A DNA stretch of 64,000 nucleotides from Streptomyces mirabilis (GTDB lineage: Bacteria; Actinomycetota; Actinomycetes; Streptomycetales; Streptomycetaceae), in NCBI RefSeq assembly GCF_018310535.1, contig NZ_CP074102.1:1612001-1676000 (forward strand), read 5' to 3'. Both the position numbers and the translations under genes were made by a program. The first letter of the stretch is position 1. The number at the start of each line of letters is the position of its first letter. The notes beneath the pieces were generated by a model, which saw only the letters and a program-made list of their open reading frames with translations, had not been told where the DNA came from and did not search any database. Positions 17,869-30,928 of this stretch are shown piece after piece.

Positions 17869-17872
<4 letters not shown>
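17156..17872 (-). CDS. OsaB-like response regulator: receiver plus coiled coil, no DNA-binding domain
   Basis: A 238-residue response regulator. The receiver domain fills about residues 9-125, with acidic pocket DD15-16, phospho-acceptor Asp59 (VVLLDVLMPGMDG), and the conserved Thr and Lys in LLTGTDAD and LTKPFDP. The rest is a linker rich in Pro/Glu/Ser, flanked by predicted coiled coils (RKNRQLAAQAEQLRRLL and the C-terminal ITERLAQIELQLRDAE region). No output helix-turn-helix is present, so it probably signals by protein contact, as described for OsaB in osmotic adaptation of Streptomyces. It overlaps the hybrid kinase stop by 4 bases. Orthology to osaB is not asserted because the flanking genes do not match that locus. 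Confidence 0.85.
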
Positions 17873-22122
<4,250 letters not shown>

Positions 22123-22209
22123 GGCAGCCCACTCTCAGTAATCGGAACGCATGGGCGCTTTGTCGTAAAATACGCCATATAGCCGGAGTTTATCGTCACT
22201 GGAAACGTC

Positions 22210-24090
22210 ATGGAGTCGCCCGTGGGGTCGTTGCCCTCTCATCCGCGTGAGTTCGTCTCGCGGACGACCCTGCCCGCCGACGGCTCTGCGGCCTCCGCGG
22301 CACGCACGTTCGTGCGCGCCGTGCTCGCGGAATGGACCGACCCGGCGATTCCCGCCTCACCGAAGATCACCGGCCGGCTCGTCGATGACGCCGTGCTGCT
22401 GGTCAGCGAGCTCGTCACCAACGCCGTCGTGCACGCCGGTACCACGATCGAGGTCGTCTGCCGCCTGGAGGCGGGGCACGGCCCGCCCGCCTCGTCCCCC
22501 CTCGACGTGGACGAGCCTGTCGGGGTCGTCATCGAGGTGGCGGACCGCCACCCCTCCCGCGAGGTGCGCGGCGGGAAGGACGCATGGCGCGAGCGGTACG
22601 GCCGTGGACTCCAGGTCGTCGGCGCACGGGCCGAATCGTGGGGCGTGACGTACCGGCGCGCCCAGAAGACCGTGTGGTTCCGGCTGGAGACCACGGCCGA
22701 GGAGCCCGAGACGGCCGGCGGCCCCTTCGACGGGGCATCCCACCGCGGGCCGTACGTCGAAGAGATCCTCGCGACCGCCCCGCCGCACGACCGCCGCGAC
22801 GGCACCGCCGAGTGGGTCGACCGCGGAGGGCCGTCATTCCTCGCCGAGGTCAGCGAGCTCCTCGCCGGCCAGCTCGACCAGGACATGGTCGCCGCTCTGG
22901 CCGGGCAGCTGCTGGTGCCCAGGCTCGCCGACTGGTGCGGCGTGTGGCTGTCCACTGAGAACGGCGGGATGCGGCTCTCCTGCGTCTGGCACGCGGACGA
23001 ACGGCGCATCGAGGCGCTACGCCTCGTGCTGGAGAAGGACCCGCCGCCCGCCAGGCTCGGCACGACCGGTATCCCCTGGCCCTGGCCAAAGGGCCCGGAC
23101 ACGGGCGGCGCGGGCGGCTCCGCGATCGCCTTCCCCCTGGTCACGGGTAACCGCTGCCACGGCGTGCTGCTGCTCGGCCGGGCGGGACTGCTGCAGATGA
23201 CCGACGGTGTCGTGCGGCTCGCGGAGGACGTGGCGCGGCGTGTCGCCCAGGCGGTGGTCACGGCCCGCCGGTACACCCGGCAGACCAACATCAGCCGGGC
23301 GCTCCAGCGCAGGCAGCTGCCCGCCTCCCTCGCCAGCATCCCGGGCGTCGACACGGCGATCGTCTACGAGCCGCACGGCCAGGGCCAGAGCGTCGGCGGC
23401 GACTTCTACGACCTGTTCCCGATGGGAGACGGCCGCTGGGGCTTCCTGCTCGGCGACGTGTGCGGCCACGACCCGGAGGCGATGTCCGTCACCGGACTGG
23501 CCCGGCACCTGGTGCGGCTGCTGGCACGCGAGGGCCACGGCGTCGCATCGGTGCTCGGCAGGCTGAACGCCGCGATGGCGGAGGAGAGCGCTGAGGCCGT
23601 GGCGCTCAGCGGCGAGCAGGCCCGGCCCCGCTTCCTGAGCCTGCTCTACGGGGAGCTGGAGCCCGACCCGGTCGCGGGCGGCGCGCACTGTACGCTCGCC
23701 AGCGCCGGGCACCCCCTGCCGCTGCGGCTGTCCGTCGACGGCTCGGTGGCGCCCGTAGCGGACCCGCAGATGCTGCTCGGAGTCGGCGAGGACATCCGGT
23801 TCCACGCCAGCTCCTTCGACCTCGTGCCGGGCGAGACGCTGCTCTGCGTGACCGACGGCGTGACCGAACGCCGCAACGGGAACCGGCAGTTGGACGATGA
23901 CGACGGCCTGTCCGAGCTGCTGCGGGGCTGCGTGGGGCTGGGCGCCAAGGCCGTCGCGGAACGCGTACGACAGGTGGCGCACGACTTCGACACTGGGCCG
24001 GTCGACGACGACCTCGCGGTGCTGGTGCTCGAGGCGCTCCCGATGCCCGCACCGATGCCGGGGGCCGCTCGGGTGCGGCGCCGGGGATGA
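22210..24090 (+). CDS. RsbW-like ATPase / GAF-like / SpoIIE PP2C phosphatase (OsaC-like architecture)
   Basis: A 626-residue soluble regulator. It begins with an anti-sigma-type HATPase (N-box LLVSELVTNAVVHAG near residue 63, G-box YGRGLQVVGA). A variable middle part (about 215-360) resembles a GAF fold. The C-terminal PP2C has SVGGDFYDLFPMG near 395, GDVCGHD, CVTDGVTE and the final DDLAVLVLEA. The order is the reverse of the first gene in the window, where the ATPase domain is last. It faces away from the OsaA-like kinase, and in S. coelicolor an osaC gene with this kind of composition modulates SigB near osaAB; the parallel is suggestive only. ATG 22210 follows GGAAACGTC. Confidence 0.82.
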   Translation: MESPVGSLPSHPREFVSRTTLPADGSAASAARTFVRAVLAEWTDPAIPASPKITGRLVDDAVLLVSELVTNAVVHAGTTIEVVCRLEAGHGPPASSPLDVDEPVGVVIEVADRHPSREVRGGKDAWRERYGRGLQVVGARAESWGVTYRRAQKTVWFRLETTAEEPETAGGPFDGASHRGPYVEEILATAPPHDRRDGTAEWVDRGGPSFLAEVSELLAGQLDQDMVAALAGQLLVPRLADWCGVWLSTENGGMRLSCVWHADERRIEALRLVLEKDPPPARLGTTGIPWPWPKGPDTGGAGGSAIAFPLVTGNRCHGVLLLGRAGLLQMTDGVVRLAEDVARRVAQAVVTARRYTRQTNISRALQRRQLPASLASIPGVDTAIVYEPHGQGQSVGGDFYDLFPMGDGRWGFLLGDVCGHDPEAMSVTGLARHLVRLLAREGHGVASVLGRLNAAMAEESAEAVALSGEQARPRFLSLLYGELEPDPVAGGAHCTLASAGHPLPLRLSVDGSVAPVADPQMLLGVGEDIRFHASSFDLVPGETLLCVTDGVTERRNGNRQLDDDDGLSELLRGCVGLGAKAVAERVRQVAHDFDTGPVDDDLAVLVLEALPMPAPMPGAARVRRRG

Positions 24091-24170
24091 GGCCGACACC
24101 GGACCGCTGCCGGACACGCGGCCAAGGCCGGACGCCGACCCTGTCCCGCTCGGACAGATGGGGGTTCCCC

Positions 24171-24558
24171 GAGGAGTGCACACCGTTTCACGTTCGGCGA
24201 CTTCGACGCGAAGATCAACGGACGGACGCCGCCTCGCTTGCCTCGCATGCCCAGCAGCTGGTTGACGACGTCGCCGCGCCGAAGAGGACTTCTGCCACCA
24301 GGACTTCGACCCGAACGACCTCCCGCTGCGCACCCACGAGATCCTCGAAAACACCCTGCACCAGGAACTCACCGGCGCCGCCGACTACGGCAGCGGAACC
24401 TAGCTGGCCACCACCGAGGCCAACATCAACGACACCAAGAAACTCCTCGGCCTGCTGGGCCCGTTGATGCACGCTCCCCCGGCGGCGGCTACTTCTTCGC
24501 CCTGCCGGGCGTGAAGGACCGCTCCGACTGGCTGGGTCCCCGTTTGCTGAACAGCTGA
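24171..24558 (+). pseudogene. fused debris of efeO (imelysin domain) and efeB (DyP peroxidase) genes
   Basis: Short stretches match the ferrous-iron uptake proteins EfeO and EfeB in order. An EfeO-like FGDFDAKINGR (about 24190) and SHAQQLVDDVAA in shifted frames are followed by DFDPNDLPLRTHEILENTL and ELTGAADYGSGT, a TAG stop at about 24402, then LATTEANINDTKKLL. At about 24465 the sequence jumps to GGGYFFALPGVKDRSDW, the C-terminal signature of EfeB, ending at a stop at 24558. Frameshifts, a nonsense codon and a large internal deletion make this clearly non-functional. It sits between the phosphatase gene and the convergent fusion gene. Confidence 0.68.
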
Positions 24559-24566
24559 ACAAACGT

Positions 24567-27194
24567 TCACGACAGGGCCTGCTCTGCCCAGATGGTCTTG
24601 CCGGAGGGCGTGTAGCGTGTTCCCCACTGCTCGGTGATCTGGGCGACGATGAAAAGGCCGCGGCCGCCCTCGTCATCGTTGGCGGCGTGGCGGAGGTGGG
24701 GTGAGGTGTGCCCGGTGTCGGAGACCTCGCAGATGAGGCTCTGGTCGCGGATGAGCCGGACATGGATCCGTCCGGCTGCGTGACGGATGGCATTGGTGAC
24801 CAGCTCGCTGACGATCAGTTCGGTGGTGAACGACAGGTCTTCGAGTCCCCACTCGACCAGTTGGCCCGTGGTCGCCGTACGGGCGTCGCGGACCGTTGCC
24901 GGGTCGGCGTCCAGCTCCCACACCGCCGTCCGGTGCTCATCGAGCATCTGCGTGCGTACGAGGAGCAGGGCGGCGTCATCGCCCACGGGCCCGGGCAGCA
25001 ACGTCGCCACCGCACGGTCGCAGAGCTCCTCCAGGGGAAGCCGGTGCTGGGCGAGAATGCCGGCGAGCAGGCCGAGCCCCACGTCGGTGCCGTTGTCGGG
25101 GGCTTGGACAAGGCCGTCGGTGAAGAGGGCGATGAGGCTGCCCGCGGGTAGCTGGAGTTCTGCGCTCTGGAAGGGCGGGCCACCCAGCCCCAGGGGTGGG
25201 CCCGGCGGGAGTTCCGGATAGGTGACGGCGCCGTTGTCCGGGCTCACGACGGCGGGTGGCAAGTGGCCCGCACGCGCCATGCTGCACAGCCCGGACACCG
25301 GGTTGTACACCACGTACAGGCAGGTCACCCCGAGGGCCTCGGCGCCCTCGGAGCCGGTGCTGTCCCCGCCGTGCACACTCGCTTGTTCCTTGGCGTTCTG
25401 CCCGACCACGTCGTCCAGGTGCGCGAGGAGCTCGTCCGGAGGAAAGTCCAGCCGGGCGAGGACGCGGACGCTCGTACGGAGACGTCCCATGGTGACGGCA
25501 GCGTGCAATCCGTGGCCGAGCACCTCGCCGACGACCAGGCCGACACGGGAACCCGACAACGGAATGAGATCGAACCAGTCACCGCCGACCCCGGACCGGC
25601 TGTCGGCGGGCACATAGCGGCTCGTCGGCTCGACAGCCGTCTGCGGCGGCAGGCTACGGGGCAGCAGGCTTCGTTGGAGCCTGAGGGAAGCGGCGTAACC
25701 ACGCGTACTGACCCCCATCAGCACGACGCCGAGCAGCAGGGCTCCGAGCCCCACGACGGTCACTCCGCCCGTCCGTCCGATGAAGGGCAGGTCGATGGAG
25801 GTGGCGCCGTAGTCGGGGTCGGCATAGACGACGAAGGCCGCGTAGTAGAAGAAGTAGAACATCAACAGCCCGCCCAGACCCGGCAGCAGGCCCTTGAACA
25901 GGAAGTCCCGGGAACTGCGGGTGAGCACCTTGCGGTAGTACCAGACGCAGGCGAAACCGGTGAGGCCGTAGTAGAACGCGATCGCGAGGCCGACCGATTC
26001 GATGGAGTCGGCCAGGACGTTGCGGCTGATCGTCGTCAGCAGGATGAGGAAGCCGATGGAGACCAGGCCCACGCCGACCGTCGACCAGGTCGGGGTGAGG
26101 AATCTGCGGTGGACCCGGGCGAGGCGGGAGGGGATGGCCTTGTGCGCGGCCATGGAGAAGACGGTCCGGGCCAGGGGCAGGATCGTGGTCTGGGTGGAGG
26201 CGACCGCGGAGGTCAGCACCATGAAGATCAGCAGCTTGCTGAAGACCCAGCCCGGGCCCTGGCTGCCGAAGACGGCGTTGCCCAGGCCCGAGAGCACATC
26301 CCCGGAGTTGTTCGTGTTGCCCAGCCCGATGCCCTCGGTGCCGACTCCGGCGAACGCTTGCGCCGAGGTGGAGACCAGGCCGTAGACGATCAGCAGTAGC
26401 ACGGTGGAGATGACCGCCGCACGTCCGGGGGTGCGCGTACTGTCGGCGGTCTCCTCGTTGACGGTCACAGCGGTGTCCCAGCCCCAGTAGATGAAGACGG
26501 CGGCGAGGACGCCTGCGGTCAGTGCTCTGGCCGAGTCTACGTGGAGGGGGTTGAACCAGGAAGCGGAGACGTGGATCGCGGTCGGAGGCGGGCTGACGTA
26601 GACCCTGACCAGGGCCGTGACGGCAAACAGGACCAGCATCGCCACCTCGGTGCACAGCAGCCAGCGCTGAACGGTGGCCGAGACCTCGATGCCGACGTAG
26701 CAGACCGCGGTCGTCACGATGATCCAGATGACGCCCGCGACGGTGGTCCACATCCTGCTGTCCGCGAGTGAGTCGAAGCCCAGGAGCCGGAAGCCGTAGA
26801 TGCCGGCGATCTCTGCGAGGTTCGCCATGACGATGACGTCGGCGACGATGATGCCCCAGCCGCCCATCCAGCCCGTGCGCGGACCGAAGGCGCGGGTAGC
26901 CCAGGTGAAGGCCGTCCCGCAGTCGGCGTCGCTCGTGTTGAGCTCCTTGTAGGCGTAGGCGATCAGCAGCATGGGGATGAAGGCCAGCATCGTGATGATC
27001 GGGGCCTGCAGCCCGACCCCCGCCACAATGAGGCCGAGTGTGGCCGCCAGGCTGTACGCCGGGGCGGCGGAAGCCAGTCCGATGACTACAGAGGAGAACA
27101 GCCCCAGGGCGTCGGTTTTCAGCCCCTTCTTACCGGCGGCCGAGCCAGGCGCAAGCGGCGCGGCGGACTCTGCGGGACCACCGAAGAGCTTCAC
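24567..27194 (-). CDS. fusion of an APC-family permease with a SpoIIE/PP2C phosphatase and RsbW-like ATPase
   Basis: An 875-residue protein that joins three modules in one frame. Residues about 20-495 are an APC-superfamily amino-acid permease with 12 or more hydrophobic helices (KTDALGLFSSVVIGLASAAP at the start, YWGWDTAVTVNEETADS, STQTTILPLARTVFSMA). The PP2C begins at LRLQRSLLPRSLPP near 504, with GVGGDWFD near 533, GEVLGHG where Asp is usual, and FTDGL. The HATPase has N-box SELVTNAIRHA near 795 and G-box DEGGRGLFIV. The permease lacks its usual last 20 or so residues, so the join is abrupt. It starts at GTG 27194 overlapping the stop of the truncated phosphatase gene, so translation is probably coupled. 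Transport-linked control of a sigma-factor switch would be possible but is pure inference. Confidence 0.82.
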   Translation of the reverse strand: MKLFGGPAESAAPLAPGSAAGKKGLKTDALGLFSSVVIGLASAAPAYSLAATLGLIVAGVGLQAPIITMLAFIPMLLIAYAYKELNTSDADCGTAFTWATRAFGPRTGWMGGWGIIVADVIVMANLAEIAGIYGFRLLGFDSLADSRMWTTVAGVIWIIVTTAVCYVGIEVSATVQRWLLCTEVAMLVLFAVTALVRVYVSPPPTAIHVSASWFNPLHVDSARALTAGVLAAVFIYWGWDTAVTVNEETADSTRTPGRAAVISTVLLLIVYGLVSTSAQAFAGVGTEGIGLGNTNNSGDVLSGLGNAVFGSQGPGWVFSKLLIFMVLTSAVASTQTTILPLARTVFSMAAHKAIPSRLARVHRRFLTPTWSTVGVGLVSIGFLILLTTISRNVLADSIESVGLAIAFYYGLTGFACVWYYRKVLTRSSRDFLFKGLLPGLGGLLMFYFFYYAAFVVYADPDYGATSIDLPFIGRTGGVTVVGLGALLLGVVLMGVSTRGYAASLRLQRSLLPRSLPPQTAVEPTSRYVPADSRSGVGGDWFDLIPLSGSRVGLVVGEVLGHGLHAAVTMGRLRTSVRVLARLDFPPDELLAHLDDVVGQNAKEQASVHGGDSTGSEGAEALGVTCLYVVYNPVSGLCSMARAGHLPPAVVSPDNGAVTYPELPPGPPLGLGGPPFQSAELQLPAGSLIALFTDGLVQAPDNGTDVGLGLLAGILAQHRLPLEELCDRAVATLLPGPVGDDAALLLVRTQMLDEHRTAVWELDADPATVRDARTATTGQLVEWGLEDLSFTTELIVSELVTNAIRHAAGRIHVRLIRDQSLICEVSDTGHTSPHLRHAANDDEGGRGLFIVAQITEQWGTRYTPSGKTIWAEQALS

Positions 27195-27799
27195 ATCCGA
27201 TTCCAACTCCGCAGCTCGCTCGCGGTGTCCCCGGCTTCGAAGGAAGACAGGTCGAGGGTGTGGTCGGCAGGGCCCAAGCCGATCCCCAGCGGGGGTGCGG
27301 GGTACAGGTCGCCGCCGATCTGGGCCTCGTCCTTGTCCACCAGGTACAGGCAGGCCACCTGAAGTGGGCCGGTCCGGTCCGGCAGCGGCCACAGCGGCAC
27401 GTGCTGAGCGGCCTCGGCGACCGACCGCACCTGGGCCGGCTGGCGCCTGTGCTGCGTGCGGACCACGCAGAAGAACACGATCAGTGAGGAGAGCACCGCG
27501 AGGGCAAGGACATGCACCATCACGTTCCGGGAGAACAGCACGCCGAAGTGCCACCCGATGAACGCCTGGGCCGCCACGGCCAGGGCTCCGATCACCCCGG
27601 TCAGCAGGGGCCCGGCGAACGAGGCGGTGATCGCCGACGCGATGACCAGCAGCGGACCGAGATGTACGTCGGCCGGGACCAGGATGTCCACCACCGTGAT
27701 CACCACGATGAGCACAACCGGGATCACGAGCAGCGCATGGCCCGATTGCCACGGCTGCCTCAGACCAACAAAGCGCTGCCGCAAACCCACATCTTCCAC
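27191..27799 (-). pseudogene. membrane PP2C phosphatase with most of its catalytic domain deleted
   Basis: About 202 residues. After GLRQRFVGLRQPWQSGHALL come three or four membrane helices (LLVIPVVLIVVITVVDILV, then GPLLTGVIGALAVAAQAFIG, VHVLALAVLSSLIVFFCVV), and a PP2C domain opens with LYLVDKDEAQIGGDLY. Directly after GGDLY the sequence is PAPPLGIGLGPADHTLDL and FEAGDT, which belong about 130 residues later in the family, and it stops soon after. An internal deletion plus a lost C-terminus therefore remove the active site. The membrane part is intact. GTG 27799 or GTG 27790 are possible starts. Whether a membrane stub is still made is unknown; its stop overlaps the next start. Confidence 0.7.
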
Positions 27800-28259
27800 A
27801 GTGCACCGTCCGGAGGCGGCTGACGAGCGCGGAGTACGGCGCCTTTCTCGGCGCGCGACCGCCACTCCGCGTACGTGCCTCGACCGAAAGGTCTGGACAC
27901 CTACGGGCCCCGGGCGCCTGAAAGAGCAAGTGGCCGTTGTCGACAAGACACGAGAACCGCGACGCGCGGCGGCGCTCCGGCCGGTCGCCGCGTACTGATC
28001 GCCGACGCGTTGCCGACGCGTTTCCTGGCGGCCGCCCACTCCAACGCGGGAACTCCCGGGAAACCGCAGGTACGGGCGGGAACACTCCTAGCACGCATTG
28101 GGACCCTGGCCGGGACGTTTCCCCTGGTCAGGGCCCCAATGGCAGACGAGTCGGGCTGTACGCCGGGTACAGTGCGAGCAGCCTTCACTCGCGGCTCCCG
28201 TCACGGGCTCGAACCCAATCCAAGCCCTCAACATCTCCCGAACAGAAATGGCTTCCCCG
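27800..28259. other. gene-free stretch upstream of the truncated phosphatase
   Basis: 460 bases without a convincing gene. It carries an imperfect inverted repeat (about 28100-28115 with 28121-28137) that might terminate transcription, and the region from 28210 runs into the convincing msrB 3' end. Frames across it lack the third-position GC bias seen in real genes here. The promoter for the phosphatase/fusion pair is presumably near 27800-27900, but no consensus was recognised. Confidence 0.45.
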
Positions 28260-28667
28260 TTACTCCTCGTCCGGCGCCAGTCGCAAGGAGATCGAGTTGA
28301 TGCAGTACCGCTGATCCGTCGGGGTCGCGTACCCCTCCCCCTCGAAGACATGCCCCAGATGCGACCCGCACCGAGCACACCGCACCTCGGTCCGCACCAT
28401 CCCGTGTGAACGGTCGGACACAAGTTCCACCGCATCCGAGTTGCGTGCATCGTAGAAGCTCGGCCAGCCGCAGTGGGACTCGAACTTCTCGTTCGAGGTG
28501 AAGAGTTCGGCACCGCACGCGCGGCAGGAGTAGACACCCTTGGCCTTGGTGTCGGTGTACTCGCCCGTGAAGGCGGGCTCGGTGCCCGCCTTCCGCAGGA
28601 CGGTGTACTCGGCCGGGGTCAGCTCCGCGCGCCACTGCTCGTCCGGCTTTTCGATGTCGTACGACAT
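28260..28667 (-). CDS. msrB: peptide methionine (R)-S-oxide reductase MsrB
   Basis: A complete 135-residue MsrB, repairing methionine-R-sulfoxide in proteins. Zinc-binding pairs are YSCRACG and RCARCG; the catalytic Cys lies in QRYCINSIS; the substrate-binding CGWPSFYD is present. ATG 28667 (MSYDIEKPDEQWR) follows GAGGGG at 9 bases and is preferred over a TTG three codons upstream. It precedes no close gene on its strand; murC lies 28 bases upstream and may be cotranscribed. A damaged second copy is at 16114-16323. Confidence 0.95.
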   Translation of the reverse strand: MSYDIEKPDEQWRAELTPAEYTVLRKAGTEPAFTGEYTDTKAKGVYSCRACGAELFTSNEKFESHCGWPSFYDARNSDAVELVSDRSHGMVRTEVRCARCGSHLGHVFEGEGYATPTDQRYCINSISLRLAPDEE

Positions 28668-28695
28668 GAAGCTCAACCCCTCACAAACGTCACGG

Positions 28696-30081
28696 CTATT
28701 TCGACAGGCGGATCAGGATCTCGGGACCGAGGTCCGTCACGTCTCCCGCGCCCATGGTGAGAACGAGATCACCGGGCTTCGCCATTCCCGCGACGACCGA
28801 GGGCACCTGCGCCTTGTCGTGGACCGGTGTCACGTCCGCGCCCGCCGCCCGCGCCGCCTCGATGATCAGCTCGCTGGTGACGCCCGGGATCGGGTCCTCG
28901 CGGGCCGGGTAGATGTCCAGCACGATCGAGGCGTCGGCCAGGGCCAGGGACTCGCCCATCTCCTTGGCCAGCTCCTGGGTGCGGGAGAACAGGTGGGGCT
29001 GGAAGACCACCAGGATGCGGCCCTCGGCACCCGCGCGCATGGCCTCCAGGTCGGCCGTCATCTCGGTCGGGTGGTGCGCGTAGGAGTCGACGACCTGGAC
29101 GCCCGCCTCCTCGCCCTTCAGCTGCAGACGCCGCTTCACGCCCGTGTAGGAGGCGATCGCGGGGGCCAGCTCCGCGGCCGGAATGCCCAGCGCCGCGCCC
29201 GCCGCGAGCGCGGCCACCGCGTTGTGCGCGTAGTGGCGGCCGGGGACGGAGACGGCGAAGGTCAGCTCCGTGCCGTCGAGGAGCACCGTCACCTCGCTCT
29301 TCAGTCCCTGGGGGACCACGGACAGGACCCGTACGTCCGCGTCCGGCGCGTCGCCGTACGTCACCACCCGTACGTCCGCCGGCAGGCGCCGGGTCAGTTC
29401 ACGCGCGCCCTCGTGGTCCGCGGAGATCACCAGCGTGCCGCCCGGCACGATCTTGCCGGCGAAGGTCTCGAAGGACTCGTAGATCTCGTCGATGGAGGCG
29501 TAGTTGGCGTGGTGGTCGAGCTCGACGTTGAGGACGATCGCGACCTCGGGGGCGTACTTGTGGAAGCTGCGGTCCGATTCGTCGGCCTCGGCGACGAAGA
29601 TCTCGCCGTCGCCGTGCAGGGCGTTCGAGCCGGGGGCGTCCAGGTCGCCGCCGATCGCGTACGAGGGGTTCAGGCCCAGCGCGGAGAGGGACACGGCGAG
29701 CATCGACGTGGTCGTGGTCTTGCCGTGCGTGCCCGCGACCGCGATCGGGCGCAGGCCGTCCATCAGCCGGGCGAGCGCGTCCGAGCGGTGCACCACCGGG
29801 ATGCCGAGCTCGGCCGCCCGGGCCAGCTCCGGGTTGTCCGCGCGGATCGCCGAGGACACCACCACACAGGTGGCGTCGGACGCCAGGTGGTCCGCCGCGT
29901 GGCCGATGTGCACGGTCGCGCCCAGCGCCCGCAGGGCCTCGGCGGTGGCGGACTCCTTCGCGTCACTGCCCGCCACCTTCGCCCCACGCTGCGCCAGGAT
30001 CTTGGCGATGCCCGACATCCCGGCGCCGCCGATGCCGATGAAGTGCGGTCGGTCCATGGCGGTAGGAAGGCCGGGTGCCAT
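28696..30081 (-). CDS. murC: UDP-N-acetylmuramate--L-alanine ligase MurC
   Basis: A 461-residue Mur ligase that adds L-Ala to UDP-MurNAc in peptidoglycan synthesis. The N-terminal Rossmann-like motif FIGIGGAGMSGIAKIL, the ATP loop AGTHGKTTTTSML, VLNVELDHHANY and SYAHHPTEM are all diagnostic. ATG 30081 follows GGGAGA; a second ATG eight codons on (MDRPHF) is also possible. In Streptomyces murC often lies outside the main dcw cluster, and here it is next to msrB. Confidence 0.95.
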   Translation of the reverse strand: MAPGLPTAMDRPHFIGIGGAGMSGIAKILAQRGAKVAGSDAKESATAEALRALGATVHIGHAADHLASDATCVVVSSAIRADNPELARAAELGIPVVHRSDALARLMDGLRPIAVAGTHGKTTTTSMLAVSLSALGLNPSYAIGGDLDAPGSNALHGDGEIFVAEADESDRSFHKYAPEVAIVLNVELDHHANYASIDEIYESFETFAGKIVPGGTLVISADHEGARELTRRLPADVRVVTYGDAPDADVRVLSVVPQGLKSEVTVLLDGTELTFAVSVPGRHYAHNAVAALAAGAALGIPAAELAPAIASYTGVKRRLQLKGEEAGVQVVDSYAHHPTEMTADLEAMRAGAEGRILVVFQPHLFSRTQELAKEMGESLALADASIVLDIYPAREDPIPGVTSELIIEAARAAGADVTPVHDKAQVPSVVAGMAKPGDLVLTMGAGDVTDLGPEILIRLSK

Positions 30082-30156
30082 GTGTATTTCTCCCAAGATC
30101 CGGTACGACGATGAGCGCGCCCAAGCGAAAGCACGCGCCCCCAGCCTATTGCGTGC

Positions 30157-30237
30157 GGCGACAGGCGCCCCGTAAGGGGCGCGGGACCGCGACATGTGCG
30201 GCTCCGCGCCGCGTGGGCGCGACCAGCCACCACGTGC
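30157..30237 (-). repeat. Streptomyces extragenic palindromic repeat, copy 1
   Basis: Contains the modules GCCCCGTAAGGGGCGCGGG, GACATGTGCGGCTCCGCG and GGGCGCGACCAGCCACCACG that recur in the window (53152-53200 and, reversed, 58893-59042). Such elements are common in Streptomyces intergenic DNA. Role unknown, possibly transcript ends. Confidence 0.7.
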
Positions 30238-30297
30238 CCGCATCCCGAAACCCACCGCACCCCCCCACGGCGCCTCACGGCCGAGCCCGGCGGGGAC

Positions 30298-30771
30298 CTA
30301 CACCTTGCTGTGCGAGAACAGTTTCAGCACCGGCACGCCGACCTTGTGGCGGGCCCGCGAGGCCCAGTCGCGGTGGAAGAACTCCTCCACGTAGTGCGGG
30401 TCGGTCAGCACGATGACCTCGTCCGCGTCGATCTCGTCGACCAGCGCCTTGAGCGCGTCCAGCGGGTGGTCCTCGATGAGCCGCCCCTCGGCCTCGCTGC
30501 CGGCCGAGCGCAGCGCCACCAGCGACACGTCGAGGGCCTGCTGCCCCTGACCGGCCGCGTCCGCGCCCTCCGGCGTCTCACGCTCGTGAGCCGCCTCGTC
30601 CAGCTCCCCGAGCGCGACGTCGTCGATGGCCCGCAGCAGCCGGTCCGCCTGGTCGCCCCGCGGCTGGAGCAGCACATGGAACGCGACCACCTCGTCACCG
30701 TGCAAGGTGGTGACGAACTCCACGTCGGCGGACGTCAGGGCCTTCTCGATCATCAATACGCTTGTGAACAC
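30298..30771 (-). CDS. conserved actinobacterial protein, USP-like, function unknown
   Basis: A 157-residue protein without a signal or membrane segment. Alternating beta strands and helices (SADVEFVTTLHGDEVVAFHV at the start, ADEVIVLTDPHYVEEFFHRD near the end) resemble the universal-stress-protein layout. Relatives are often labelled indole-3-glycerol phosphate synthase, but no TIM-barrel motif is seen, so that label looks wrong. GTG 30771 follows GGAGAAGG; the internal ATG 30753 is an alternative. It lies upstream of murC on the same strand, 216 bases away. Confidence 0.7.
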   Translation of the reverse strand: MFTSVLMIEKALTSADVEFVTTLHGDEVVAFHVLLQPRGDQADRLLRAIDDVALGELDEAAHERETPEGADAAGQGQQALDVSLVALRSAGSEAEGRLIEDHPLDALKALVDEIDADEVIVLTDPHYVEEFFHRDWASRARHKVGVPVLKLFSHSKV

Positions 30772-30928
30772 GACAGGCGCCCTTCTCCTCCGTGGGCCTC
30801 CCTGGCCCCCTGCGGAAACCATCCTGCCCCGTGATCGCACGGGGACTGCGAGTTTTAGTGTGCCCAGCGGAAGATAATCGGAACGATCTACTCCGCTACC
30901 TTGCCCTGACCGACGCCAGGGCCGCCGG

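Noticed and set aside
24567..28094. Reading the permease-fusion frame as one 1175-residue protein starting at 28094
   Set aside because: The first 300 residues are an out-of-frame shadow of the truncated membrane phosphatase; the real start is GTG 27194.
28201..28225. Minus-strand GGGTTCGAGCCC resembling a tRNA T-arm
   Set aside because: A 5-bp T-stem with a 7-base loop cannot be formed properly, and no acceptor, D or anticodon arm was found around it.
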